From Chenopodium formosanum (lineage: Eukaryota; Streptophyta; Magnoliopsida; Caryophyllales; Amaranthaceae), in assembly GCA_024500155.1 (NCBI GenBank), contig CM044871.1:32114728-32178727 (forward strand): a stretch of DNA of 64,000 bases, given 5' to 3'. Position numbers and translations under genes: made by a program. Under the pieces are notes generated by a model. The model saw only the letters and a program-made list of their open reading frames with translations. It did no database searches and had not been told where the DNA came from. This document shows positions 45,333 through 56,964 of the stretch, piece after piece (position 1 is the stretch's first letter; the number at the start of each line of letters is the position of its first letter).

Positions 45333-46960
45333 TATCTTCTTAGCCTTCCTCTTTTGTCAAATCGGTTTATCAAAAAGTGAGACTTGAATAAAGAGCTTGT
45401 CCTTGATTAATTGCCCTTCTCTCCTCGACCAAGTACTGTGGAAAAGGAATTTGGGGATATTCATTGTTAATTATTTGACTCGAACTTTATTCAACATGCA
45501 ATGGATGGAGGAAGTGAAGAAAGATTGGAATAGAACGTGAAGAAGAATGATGTAGATGGAGGGATATGGAGAATTAGGAATCAAATGTACCCCCCAACTC
45601 AAATGACGGAAAAAACCGACTCATGCATGAACCTAAGACATGGTCATGGTGACATAGACTCAAAGTGTGTGCCAAGACTAGTGAGTGTAGGTGATATGTT
45701 AAGACTCGTGTTATGACCATGTGGCTAGACTATGTGACTAGACTCAATTAATGACTCGACAAGGTATGATTGACAGCAAAAATTAACCGAATTAATTAGC
45801 AAACTGGTTAATTAGACACTAGGTGATGACTCGACCAATAATCCGAACTGTAGGCCAAACGACAGGACTGGCGTCGCACTGTGTAGCTTGTCGCCAGGCG
45901 CCACACTCCACAGGGTGGCGCTACAGCTCAGGTTTTGGTGCCAATGTTGGAGCTTCAATCTGAGACTGTTTTCGGTGTTATTAATCGACTGGGGTATGCC
46001 TAAAGTCGTACTAGGTCAATTCTGATTAAAATATTAGACTTTATTTACTTAAATTAATTAATTAGGCAAAGTTCTTTTAGTCATTAATTTATTTAATCTC
46101 AACACAAGTCAACAAACGGTTAAGAGAAATATAGAATATATGCACAGCAAATAATGCACAATTAGTCAAGTAGGCACAATATGATGCAATGAGTTTGCAA
46201 CCTAACCATGGCTCTAGTTCTCTAAAGTTCGGGATATGGTTTAGTCAATAGAGGGTCCATGGTTAATTGTCTGGATGCACCGCGCGGAATCCTAACCGTG
46301 AAGGGTTGGCGCGAGTGGATGGGACACCGCGAGGTTTAGAAAAAACTCGCTTCCATGGTTTGGTGAATTCAACAATCTCGGATGTACCCATTGTTGCACA
46401 GAGCGTTCAATCAGGTAGATGGAGCATGAATTCCCAGAGGGTTATGTCCATATGTAGAACACATATGGGTTTCAGAAAAGTGAGAAAAAATTCAATTAGG
46501 AAGTAGGATCGAGCAAATCAATACAAAAAACTGGTCGAAATTAGAACGCATATTTCTGGCTCGGTATTGGGGGAAATTGGCGCCAGCAAACAAAGACTGG
46601 CGCTTGTTTTTAACTGTAGCGCCTGGCGCCAATGATGGCGTCTGGCGCTACAGCTAAAAGTCTGGCGCCAAGCTCTGGCCTCTGGCGCTACTTCCCACAT
46701 GCCTCAGCAGCTGTCTGTGCTCGATAAAATTTTCCCGTTTCGCGCGGTGTTATTTCGGTCCTAGTAGTAAAAGATATTTCTCAAATTTCCTACGTGTAAA
46801 ATTCAATGTTTTTAACTCATTACGGATGGTCTTTCCAATTATGCATATGACAATAATGTTAATCAAAATTACGCACATGAAATACTTAGAACGTTTTGAG
46901 TCTCATCCACTCATTCTAAATCATTGCCGAAACAAATTCAGGAATTAAAATAGAAATCCT
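45333..46960 (-). other. 5' leader of H with TGGCGCCA arrays
   Basis: Noncoding. Two arrays of GGCGCC-type palindromes: centres 45872.5, 45892.5, 45900.5, 45919.5, 45939.5; and 46581.5, 46601.5, 46620.5, 46627.5, 46639.5, 46646.5, 46666.5, 46686.5. Most steps are 19-20 bp, in two interleaved registers in the second array. As in E, the leader carries the same motif as the LTR. Confidence 0.7.
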
Positions 46961-46977
46961 CCCCAGTGGAGTCGCCA
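46961..46977 (-). other. Primer binding site of element H
   Basis: On the minus strand TGGCGACTCCACTGGGG begins 5 bp after the 5' LTR end at 46983. Nearly identical to the site of Ogre E, so both use the same tRNA primer. Confidence 0.8.
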
Positions 46978-46982
46978 AAAAC

Positions 46983-48931
46983 TGTATGGAATAATTTCAA
47001 GCGTTAACCCCTAGCTTGAACCCCGCTGTGATCATACACTAAAGTACGGTGGCGTCCAAAAGGTAAGAAAATAGAGCAAAGGAGTCGCAAACAAGTTTTA
47101 GGAACTTGTAAACCGTTCACAGGGTGAAGGTTACACCCCTTAACGATCCAAGAGATCGTCAACTCCATAAGGTCTAGAACCAAATAAGGGTTCGGGGATG
47201 AAGGTACAAATCCAACCTAAAAGAGATTGAACCTGCCCTAATAATAGGCCTCTACTTTATTCTGATCATATTCATGTGCGCTTTTTGACTAACATGCAAT
47301 CAATAGGATTAACCCTAAACATGTTTATCTATGTTGGTTGAATATTAATGCACAAATAAATCTATTATTGGCGATCACTTGAAATCATAAACAAATTAAC
47401 CCTAACAAGATTATTAATTATCTTATTAAGCGTGATTACAAATACAAATTCCCTTTAAACATGCATAAAAGGCGTGATCAAGCAATAAATAAATAAGCAT
47501 CAAGTAACATAATAATAATCAATAATCATGATAATAAAATTTTAATCATCATAACAATAATCATCATAAATTATAACAATTATAACCATAATCATGTTCA
47601 TGTTAATATTAAAGCATAATAATAGCAAGATCCAAGGCATAATACTAACAAGATTAATAACAAACCCTAGCATGTCACTTAACAATAAAAATCAAATCTT
47701 TAACTCCCAACATGATACTAACAATCATAAATATTAGGAAGAACATGGGAAGCGTCTCAGGAATCATATTTAATATTAAAATTACCCTAGACATGATACT
47801 TGGAATATCATAATAACAAAATAAACATGATTTCTTCATCATAATATCAATTAAAACCATTAAAGCACTTACTTTGATGCCTCGTACCTCTTTCTAATAA
47901 CAAAATACACACGTTAGTAACTTCAAGGAAAATAATAATCAACAATTAAATTAAATAATTGAAAGAGAGATTTGGGACCAAACCCTCAGAAATTAAACCT
48001 TTCACGTCTAGGGCGAAGACAACTTCGAATACGGCTAGGTATTCCTAGATCTTATTAATGCGGAATTTTGTATGTAAAAGCAAGTTTGGAAAAGGAGAAA
48101 GATGAATGAATGAATTAGAAAAGAATGAGAATTGAAAACTGATTGTAGGCGAATATTAATTAAAACTGATTGTTGATGATTGAAAACGGAGTGTTTAATA
48201 CGTTATTTATAGAGAAATCAGCCAAAAAGAAAAAATATCAAAACATAGCACTTGGCGCACGTAAACAGAGCTAGCGCCAACCATGGCGGAATGGCGCCAG
48301 GCGCCAACACTAGCGCCAATGGCTGGCGCCAGGCGCCAGGCCTGGTTCCAGGCGCCAATTCCTGGAGTTAGTCGCCAGGCCTATTTTTGACGCGTTTTCG
48401 AAAATCAGATAAATTTGCCGTACTTGAGGATAAAATCGTATCTTTTCCTCGAAAATGCTTTTTGATCTTTATTAAAACTCTGAAAAGCCAACAAAAGTCA
48501 ATTTATCAATGCTAATTGAATTTGGAATGAAAAGAACCTTCTAGAAGAATTTAGAAGACTAAAACCATTCCAAATTGTATTAGGAATGATAAATCATATT
48601 AGGCCCTCCCCTAGATCATTGGGCCGCATATAAGGCTCAAACCGGGCCCAGTTTAGTAAATTGGCCATAACTTCCTCAATATTCATCGGAATTGGAAAGC
48701 TCTTGTCAAGCCCCATCCAACTACACTACTATTGGACCCATATCATGGACCAACCAAACTGGATTGGCTGTTTTCTTAAAATAAGTTTTCAAAAACAGAG
48801 AGAAGAGAAAAGAAATTAAAACTTTCCACAACACTAGACTTTCCACACTTTCGCTTCATTCGATTATGATTCGACGTGAAAGGTACTCATCACTGGGTTT
48901 GGTTTTGGGGAGACACATATGGGTGTCTACA
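46983..48931 (-). mobile_element. 5' LTR of element H
   Basis: 1949 bp, paired with 38435-40382. Minus-strand TATA box at 48204-48211. The palindrome region (48252-48382) has more GGCGCC copies than the 3' LTR, including an extra block, so copy number within the array has changed since insertion. Confidence 0.9.
48204..48382 (-). promoter_or_regulatory. TATA box and TGGCGCCA array, H 5' LTR
   Basis: At least seven GGCGCC or AGCGCC cores lie between 48252 and 48382, upstream of the minus-strand TATAAATA (48204-48211). This is the working promoter copy of the element, as it is in the 5' LTR. Confidence 0.7.
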
Positions 48932-50319
48932 CTACGAAAATCAAACAATCTCAATTTTTCACAACCACCACCAATTCAAAACAACAATTGCTTCCCAATC
49001 AATCACCAATCACAATAAGACCAAAACCAATGCTCATCAAACCAATATTATTCTACCAAACTACCAAAAATCCAACTTCACTAATTCTCAACAAATATGC
49101 TCAAATCAGCTACAAAATCAACAAACAACACAATGTAAGCTATTATCAATCAACAAACAGCACAATTAATCATCTTAAATTCAATATCAATCATCAAAAT
49201 TTATACTACTACTATTCATTACCATGAAAAATCTAATACTCGCAACTATATGATATAATAATGCAATTAAGAGTAAGAGAAGATGATTATACCATACAAG
49301 GAGCAAGATTGAACAAGTTTTGGCCACCAATTCTCTTAAAATCAAAAACCCCAAATTGCTTCAATAATGGATGAGAGAGATTGGAAATTGAAATGGATGA
49401 AAGTAGTGTGATTTTTGTTGAATATGATGAAATTTTAGAAGGATTTTTATGATTTTTGAAAGAATTCGGAAGATTTGATGATGAATTTTGATGAGAGTAT
49501 GGTTAGGGTTGTGCGGTTTGTGCTGCTTTAGTGAGGTGGGTGCCTTCGAAATGATAAGGAAGAAGGAGAAATGAGAAAAGAAAGGAAAAAGAAGAAGAAA
49601 AGGGGTCACGGCACAGGGGTGTGCGGCTTGGCAGCGCGCCCGCGCCCCTCCCAGGCACTCCTGCACCACTTGGCTTTTAATTTTCCTTGCTTCGTTGGTG
49701 CGTTCACCTGTGGGCTCTTTACTCGATATCATCCCGGGGTTATTGAACCCACCAAATATGGCAGTTTCTAAACATGTTGACATTGGGTTCAAAATCCCAA
49801 AATAATGATAGCACCACAATGAACCCACCAAGTTCAAACTTTCTTCAATTATAGGCACAATTTTCCCTATCTTACCTCACTAATATTTCTTATCCTTTTA
49901 CCTCAAAATTCGATAAAATTGAATATAATAACATCAAAAACCGCGAAACACCTTCCCATTGCTCGTGCTCATTTGAATTAATCTAACTCCATGAATTCAC
50001 CCTATAAATTCTAAAGAAAAATAAGTGAAAGAAAGGAAAACAAAAGAAAGAAAATTAAGAAAATAGAAATCAAAATAAAAAAGTTAGATTTCTTCGGGTT
50101 GCCTCCCAGGAAGCGCTTGCTTATGGTCCTAAGCTCGACCCTTCCTCCAAATCATGGAGAGTCAAAGGACACCACCTTATTCAAAGTTGAGGAAGGTACA
50201 AATTTCTCTTTAACTTTTAGCAACTCCTCATTGTTTCTTGATGAAACTTCATTTGCTTAAACTTCAAAAACAACTTTCTCATGCTTCAACTTTAATGTCA
50301 TTCTCTTCTTGCTAGAAGC
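48932..50319 (-). other. Athila C spacer between protease and env-like gene
   Basis: Continues the spacer interrupted at 38434 by element H. No convincing gene; the frame 49361-49858 has no family features. A GC-rich patch (about 49600-49660, GCGCGCCCGCGCCCC) recalls the modules of the Athila LTRs. Near 50100 the word GGTTGCCTCCCAGGAAGCGC resembles the one after integrase in copy A, showing where the pol deletion ends. Confidence 0.5.
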
Positions 50320-50883
50320 TCATGCCATCTTCTTGGCCTTGTTCCTTCTTGTAGACGATTTAACACCATCCACATCTATGGAATCCTCCTCCTCCTCTTG
50401 AGGGTAAAGCTCAAACCAATGCGGAATGTTAATTACCTCTTTGTCCATAGCCTTTGAAAGCTTATATTTCTCTTCACTAACTTTCATGAAATTAAAACTC
50501 ACAAGCACATCATCAAAAATCTCATGAACACCGTTTGTTGAAGAATTAATCACACACACATTATCAAATGAACGATGGGAATTATCACTCATGATTCCTT
50601 TCAAAAAAGACAAGGATTCATGCATCGATTTTAACTCAAAACTTTCTTTTTCATTACCAACTCTCAAAGTGATATGACCTCCCTTAACATCTATAAAAGC
50701 TCATGAGGTAGCTAAGAACGGTTTCCCTAGAATAATAGGAACGTGGTCATCCTCTTCAATTTCTAGCACAATAAAATCTACGGGAATTGTGATACCAACT
50801 ATCTTAAGGGGAACATCCTCAACTCTTCCTTTTGGGAACTTAAAGGATCTATCGGCCAATTGCAAAGTCATGTTCGTAGGAAG
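50320..50883 (-). pseudogene. Athila C protease, distal part
   Basis: Encodes LLPTNMTLQLADRSFKFPKG, GRVEDVPLKI, IPVDFIVLEIEEDDHVPIIL and FLATS, then TGA (50698-50700) where SGAL is expected, then LRVGNEKESFELKS and an acidic/basic end (RRNKAKKMA). The active-site part is not here: the frame begins at the junction at 50884 with Ogre LTR sequence. The same protein part occurs again, less diverged, at 52144-51617. Confidence 0.8.
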
Positions 50884-51576
50884 AAGTACTCTTATTTTTA
50901 TTCTTGTTGCTAGTATCATGATTAGGTTTATTATTTGATTTGACTAATGCTATTATTGTTGAATTGCTTCCAATATTAATGTTTATTCTATAATAATTTA
51001 TTGATCACCATATTACATGTGAAAGGCAATGTGTAATTGAAAATCACGCCTAATAAGATAATTTGAACAACCGGTTTATGTTCCTTTTTAATCTTGTTGT
51101 TAATTAAAGTGATCACTAATATTTTAAAATTATATGTTGCATTAATATTCAACCAATTTAGCCTAATAATAGTTTGGAGCAAATTGAATATCTTATTTGC
51201 ATGCCTTTGAGATCGCAAGAATCACTTTTCACTATAAGAATCGTGTACAGGCCAATACGGGGTAATGTGACTCCATGACTCACTTCGTACCATCATCCTC
51301 TATCCTCATTTTGTGTTTCCGAACCATATGGAGTTAGTAATCTCATGGATTATGAATGGGGTGTAAACTTCACGGGTTAATCGTTGGTGCCTATCGCTGT
51401 CCTTTTATTCGTGGTTGCCTTTTATGATCCGTGAACGGTTTACAAGTTCCTTAAAAACTTGTAGGCGGCTCCCTACTTTCCTTGTCCCTAATCGTATATG
51501 TCAATTCCCACTTCCTATGAGTGCCAAGCATATTCACCACATGCTTAATGTAGGCGCACTTTGAACGATGCCTACA
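50884..51576 (+). mobile_element. Fragment of an Ogre F LTR (R-U5 end)
   Basis: Ends GATGCCTACA at 51576 and joins Athila protease at exactly the nucleotide where the intact F LTR joins it in the right arm (57728). At the other end it stops at 50884 within AAGTACTCTTA, a word that also fits the protease sequence. It lacks the TATA box and U3. Because the junction is identical to that of F, it is a copy of that insertion and not an independent one. Confidence 0.85.
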
Positions 51577-51616
51577 CACATCATCAAAAATCTCACGAAC
51601 ACCATTAGTTGAAGAA

Positions 51617-53222
51617 TTAATCATACACATTATCCAATGAACGAAGGGAATTATCATTAAAGATCCCTTTCACAAAATACAAGGATTCATTCATCGATTT
51701 TAGCTTAAAACTTTCTTTTTCATTACCAACTCTCAAAGTGATACGACCTCCCTTAACATCTATTAAAGCACCCGAGGTAGCTAAGAACGATCTCCCTATT
51801 ATAATAGGAATGTGGTCATTCTCTTCAATTTCTAGATCAATAAAATCTACGGGAATTGTGAAACCACCTATCCTAAGTGGAACTTCCTCAACTTTTCCTT
51901 TTGGGAGCTTAATGGATCTATCGACCAATTGCAAGGTCATGTTCGTAGGAAGAAGTTCTCTTAGCTTGAGCTTCTTAAACACCGAGTAAGGCATAATGCT
52001 AACATTAGCACCTAAGTCACACAATGCATTTTCAAACAACTTACTCTTGATTTTGCAAGGAATGGCGAAATTACCCGGATCTTTCATTTTCTTTGGTAGG
52101 TCATTGTGAATCAAAGCACTACAACACTCACCAAGCTCTAACAAATCTATCTAATTGCACTCTCTCTTGCCACTCAAGATATCCTTAAGGAATTTGGAAT
52201 ATCTAGGAATTTGGGTCATGGCTTCGGTGAAAGGGATAGAAAGATGGACCTCCTTCAACATGTCAAGGAATCTCCCAAATTGTTCATTTAATTTGTTCCT
52301 CATAAACTTTTGGGGATACGGAAGGTCGGGTTTTCTCACTTCCTCTTGCACTCTCTCAACACTCTTCTTTTTCTCATGGACTTCCTCTTTGCTCACACTC
52401 TTTAACACATCTTTCTCTTTTTCCTCATTTAAATCACTCTTTTACTTATTTTCCTCACTATTCCTAAAAGATCTCTCTCCAAGTACTTTTCCACTCCTTC
52501 TAGTGATAGAATAAACGGGTTTCTTAGGATCAACTCCCTGAGAAGGTAATGAAGAAGGGCTATCACAATCTTTCAAGGTGTTGGGTAGTTGAGTGATTTG
52601 GGTTTCAAGCATCTTGTTGTGTGTCATGATCTCATTAAAAATTTTATCCCTCACCAACATGTAAGTGTTCAAAATTTTAGTTTGGTTCTCGATGATTTCC
52701 TCTAAGGTAGTCTTGGAAGATGGGGATTGAGCATAAGAATTATCACCATTGCCTTGAGGTCTTAGAGAAATTCCGGGTGGGTGTCCTCTTTGGCTGTTGT
52801 TGTGAAAATTTCCCCTATTTTGATTGTTCCAATTACCTCGGCCTTGATTGTTGCCAAAATTTTGGTGTTGGCTACCAAAACTATGAAATTGGCCTTGATT
52901 TCTATACCCTTGGCTTTAGTTTTGATTACTATAACCTTAATTATTGTAGTTACCTCAGAAACCTTGATATCCTTGTTTCCTATAATAACCATTGTTGTAG
53001 TTATCAAAACTACCTTGTTGGTGAGTATTCCTAATCCCAAAATTCATTGGACTATTAAATCTTTGTCCATTATTAATTTTGGAAACAAAATTCACTTGCT
53101 CACAATCATTTTTTCAACATCATCACAATTTTCATTCAAAACCATTTGGACAATTAGAAGTGTCATGGTCATAAGACCCACAAATATAACAAAAGACACA
53201 ACCACTTGGCATATTACTTGAG
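51617..53222 (-). pseudogene. Athila gag 3' part and protease in the left arm
   Basis: Segments: gag tail with a CCHC knuckle CYICGSYDHDTSNC near 53200-53150 and Asn/Gln/Gly-rich repeats; linker 52672-52442 (ILNTYMLVRDKIFNEI); 52408-52151 (KPDLPYPQKFMRNKLNEQFG); protease 52144-51617 with active site CDLGANVSIMPYSVFKKL and FTIPVDFIDLEIEENDHIPI. Several frame breaks. The knuckle has its first Cys here, whereas the right arm has lost it. Confidence 0.8.
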
Positions 53223-53227
53223 TTAGA

Positions 53228-54860
53228 TGATGAGTGTCATTTATGGCGCTCATTTGTTTCTCTTTAGGGTGGATTTCATGCTATTTTATAGCTCTTTTCT
53301 TTAGCTTTTCCTTAATTTTACTCTTTATTTCTTTAGTTTGCATTTTCTTAGTTGAATTTCTATTTTTAAACATTTCTTGGTGTATTTTGTTATTTTCTCT
53401 TTTATTTGCTTTTTTCTTTCATTTTTCAGGTTAAGTTCGTTATAAAATATTCCCGAGGCCCTTCCCAAGTTTGGCATTGATTAGGATGCCTAATGTTCTC
53501 CATTTAAAGCTTAAGCATGGAGAAGTGCAAGTTTCTAAAGACTTTAGGCTATGATTTCAAGCCATGGGGGCACGAATTCTCATGTTGAACCACAATCATG
53601 GAGTTTAGAAACTGCCAGGTCCCATTTTTATCAAGAGCATCGAGTGGAACGCACAAGGTGCATCGATATGATGTTGAAGAGAGCTGCCCTGTTCCCAAGT
53701 GCAGGCGCGCGCGACTATGGCTTGGGCGTGCGGCCTAGTGGCGCGGGCGCGCCTATCTTGGGCGCAGGCGCGCCTCTTTGAGTCTTTTTCCGTACCCAGT
53801 TTTGCACGGCCGCGCTCACCCTTGTAGTTGGCCGCCCTTGTATGGGTCTATTTTGGACGAACTAACTAATTTCTCTTTGTTAGTTTTACTATATACAGAT
53901 TTCCATTCTAGTGTTTAGAGGAGTTTTTTTACAAGAGAGAATTAGAATAGAAATTTTAGATCATTTTTGTAGAGAGAGAAACTCTAGATTGTAGAGAGAG
54001 AAGTTCTTGATTGTTGATTGAAGATTAATTATTCTAAGCATTTTCTCCATTGAATTGAAGCAAGTTTGTAAGGATTTCTTTTACTTTAATGCAATCTTTA
54101 GCTTATGATTTCAATGGTTTTGTTGATTGTTCAAGTTTGAATTGAATTTGTGATTAAATTAGTTTGATTGATATAACGATGATGAAATTGTTTTTTAGCT
54201 TAGTTTTGATCTTGATTTCCATGAACTGTGAGTAATTTTCTTGCTAGGGGAGTGGTGAAGCATATAAGAGTAATGGATTGATGCTAATTGGGGGAAATTG
54301 ATGGAGTTAATGTAGTGATTAAATTGGTTGATTGATTAAGTGCATGTGTGTGATTAATTGAAGAGTAGCTAACTTTGATTATTGCACTAGATGGCATTGT
54401 AAGTTCACAATGATACGGAAAATTGATTTGTGGCTTGCTTTTGTCGATTGAGTAGGTTTTCAAAGTTCCTAGTTAGAGTCTCTCGTAGTTGGCGCTAGTT
54501 TGACCTCTAGGAGATTACCCTACCATACTCTCTTGATTGCTTAATTGATTTTCCCTCGCAACACTCGATTTAGTCAATTCCAATCCCAATAGGTTGTATC
54601 CATTGCGAGTTTATGTCGATCCTAAACCCTAGTGTTTGATATATTTGATTTCTTCTTGATTGTTTGATTGCTTTGGAATTTACACACCTTAATTCATTGG
54701 TTTGAGATAGCTTAGCTTTAGCATTAGCATTCACCTCCCATTCTTAGTGGTTCGACCCTCGACTTACTCCTATGCTAGTTATAAGGGTGTGTTGAGGGAT
54801 TACAAATTTTGTTTGGCCGACGGAAGATTAGTCCAACGACCTAGTCTCTACCCACGATCA
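53228..54860 (+). mobile_element. 5' LTR of Athila D
   Basis: Begins TGATGAGTGTCATTTATG and ends CCCACGATCA, 1633 bp, followed by the primer site. TATA box at 53890-53895. The U3 module at 53704-53774 contains the GGCGCGCC array. Confidence 0.9.
53704..53895 (+). promoter_or_regulatory. GGCGCGCC array with 21-bp phase and TATA box, Athila D
   Basis: Palindromes GGCGCGCG, GGCGTGCG, GGCGCGCC and GGCGCGCC have centres 53707.5, 53728.5, 53749.5 and 53770.5: three steps of exactly 21 bp. The 13-bp spacers differ. TATATA follows at 53890-53895. Confidence 0.7.
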
Positions 54861-54863
54861 AAA

Positions 54864-54881
54864 TGGCACCGTTGCCGGGGA
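54864..54881 (+). other. Primer binding site of Athila D
   Basis: TGGCACCGTTGCCGGGGA, 3 bp after the LTR. This is the characteristic Athila primer site, commonly attributed to tRNA-Asp. Confidence 0.9.
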
Positions 54882-54985
54882 ATTGCGTAGTTGTTTGCTA
54901 TTGTTGTTGAGTTTATTTCACTTAATTTAAAAAATACAGAAAGAATTTTCCCTTTAGGCTACATTTGTAGCCGTGCTATTCATAT

Positions 54986-56911
54986 TTGCTTAGAGTTTTT
55001 TGTATGCGTAGGATAAGAGGAAGTACTTTAGTGCCATTTGATTCGGAAATTGAGAGAATGATAACAACGATAAGGGTTGCTAATCGTTCTTCGAGTCCAA
55101 GCTCTCCAAGAGAGGAAATTCACCAAGAAAGAGAAGAGGAGGATCGAGTAAGCATGGGAGCTAATCCAAGAGTTGCGTTGAAGGAGTTGGGAACTCCCGG
55201 CGCTTATAGATTTGACAGTGGCATAGCTCCACCAACAACTCCAGCCAATGACTTTGAGATAAGGCCGACAATGATAACAATGTTTGAACGAAGACAATTT
55301 AGTGGTTCCAATCATGAAAGCCCACTAAACCATCTCAAAGAGTTCGAGAAGTATTGTAATACCATCAAGGTCAATGGGGTTTCTCAAGAATTCATAAGGC
55401 TCAAGCTATTTCCGTTTTCCTTAATTGGAGGGGCTTTGAAATGGTTGGACAAGGAAGTGAAACCTAATTCCTTGAGAACTTGGGATAAGGTAACTAAGGA
55501 TTTTCTTTCCCGTTTCTATCCTCGAAAGAAGACCGCCGAGGCAAGAACTTTAATCCAAAGTTTCAATCATAATTCTAGTGAGAGTTTGTATGACGCTTGG
55601 GAAAGTTATAAGGAGTATCAACGAGAATGTCCTCATAATGGAATTCCGACTTATCAAATCATACAAATTTTCAATGGAGGATTGAGCCCCTAAGGGAAGT
55701 CGTGTCTTGATGCCGGAGCCGGAGGCCCGATTATGAACAAGACCGAAGAAGAGGTTGTAGACATAATTGAAGATGTAGTTTGTCACTACATGGATTGGCA
55801 AGAGAGAGAGAGAGAGAGTCCACAAGCAAGAGTGGCTCAACGGTTTATTCGGTTGATCATCTCAATGCAATCAATAACTTGTCTTCCCAAATCTCAAACT
55901 TGGGAAAGGTGATGACATTAGTTAAAGCCAAGCTAGAGAGTGCCTCTTCGATTGCACCAAGTCTTCTCTCCCACATAAAAGGGAGAGGTACATCTTCTAA
56001 CTCTACTCCTCCTTTTACCTCGAGTAATATGCAAAGTGGTTGTGTCCTTTCTGATGTTTGTGGGTCTTATAACCATAATTCTTCTAATTGTCCAAATGCT
56101 TTTGAAAATTGTGACGATATTGAAAATAATGATTGTGAGAAAGTGAATTTTGTTTCCAAAAATAACAATGGACAAAGATTTGATGGTCTAAGGAATTTCA
56201 GGAAAATGAATTCTCACCAACAAGGTAGTTTTGATAACTACAACAATGGTGGTTATAGGAACCAAGCAAAATCAAGGTTTCCGAGGTAACTATAACAACC
56301 AAGGTTATAGTAATCAAAACCAAAGCCAAGGGTATGGTTTCCGAAGTAACTATAACAACCAAGGTTATAGTAATAAAAACCAAAGCCAAGGGTATGGAAA
56401 TCAAGGCCAATCTCATGGATTTGGTGGCCAACACCAAAATTTTGGTAACAATAAAGGCCGAGATAATTGGAACAATCAAAATAGGGGAAATTTTTAAAAC
56501 AACAACCAAAGGGGATCCCAACCCGGATTTGCTCCAAGAACTCAAGGCAATGGTGATAATTCTTGTGCTCAACTCCCATCTTCCAAGACTACCTTAGAGG
56601 AGATCATCGAGAACCAAACCAAGATTTTGAACACTTACATGTCGGTGAGTGATAAGAAGTTCAATGAGATTGTGACACACAACAAGATGCTTCAAACCCA
56701 AATCACTCAAGTAGCCAACACTTTGAAAGATTGTGCTAGCCCTTCTTCACTAACCTCTCAAGGAGTTAATCCTAAGAAACTCGTTTACTCTATTACCACA
56801 AGGAGTGGAAAAGTGCTTGAAGAGAGAGTTTCTAAGAATAGTGAGGAGGATGAAAGAAGAGTGATTGTGATTCAAGTGAGGAAAAACAGAAAGATGTGTC
56901 AAAGAGTGTGA
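54986..56911 (+). pseudogene. Athila D gag
   Basis: Frame opens at 54986 with likely start MRRIRGST (55004). The retrotransposon gag domain is clear: KLFPFSLIGGALKWLDKE, NSLRTWDKVTKDFLSRFYPR, ESLYDAWESYKEYQRECPHN. TAA at 55691-55693 replaces Gln after GLSP. An (AG)9 run at 55801-55818 coincides with a frameshift; the frame then continues 55780-56289 (LNAINNLSSQISNLGK, zinc region SDVCGSYNHNSSNC with the first Cys changed to Ser). Next are Asn/Gly/Gln-rich repeats with a 60-bp duplication (56281-56398), and the linker 56627-56911 (LNTYMSVSDKKFNEIV). Role: coat protein; inactive here. Confidence 0.85.
56281..56398 (+). repeat. 60-bp tandem duplication in Athila D gag
   Basis: Two copies starting CCGAGGTAACTATAACAACC and CCGAAGTAACTATAACAACC. 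The left arm has a single copy, so the duplication arose after the arms diverged. It lengthens the Asn/Gln/Gly-rich segment in frame. Confidence 0.8.
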
Positions 56912-56964
56912 GCAAATGGGAAGTCCATGAGAAAAAAAAGAGTTTTGAGAAATTGTAAGAGGAA

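Larger units (their letters stand above)
38430..48936 (-). mobile_element. Element H: gag-only Ogre relative, complete, 10,497 bp
   Basis: Element 38435-48931 with flanking CTACC (38430-38434) and CTACG (48932-48936), a 5-bp duplication with one difference. LTRs are unusually long (1948 and 1949 bp). On the minus strand: 5' LTR, primer site, leader, gag pseudogene (45332-43335), long noncoding 3' region with tandem repeats, purine tract, 3' LTR. No protease, RT, RNase H or integrase is present, so it would depend on an Ogre polymerase in trans. Primer site, purine tract, gag and post-pol block match Ogre E. Confidence 0.9.
35239..53222 (-). mobile_element. Athila element C (minus strand), pol-deleted, with nested insertions
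   Basis: From right to left: gag/protease part (53222-50320, partly rearranged), a spacer (50319-48932 plus 38434-38311) and an env-like gene (38310-35239). RT, RNase H and integrase are absent between the protease and the spacer, so this is a deletion derivative. Its 3' LTR is also missing: the env-like end is fused to Athila A at about 35238. Insertions inside it: solo LTR 35993-37505, element H 38435-48931, and Athila D from 53228. Confidence 0.7.
50884..53222 (-). repeat. Left arm of a large inverted repeat
   Basis: Inverted match to 56015-58420, with a 2.8-kb spacer (Athila D LTR and gag start). It contains the terminal 693 bp of an Ogre F-type LTR plus Athila protease and gag. Identity is about 98-99% in the LTR and protease end, and falls to about 85% in the gag end (by eye). 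A 60-bp duplication and other indels distinguish the arms. Confidence 0.85.

Noticed and set aside
49361..49858. 165-codon open frame on the minus strand
   Set aside because: Composition follows AT-rich noncoding spacer of Athila C; no domain, no homologous frame in copy A, and the C-terminal half is low complexity.
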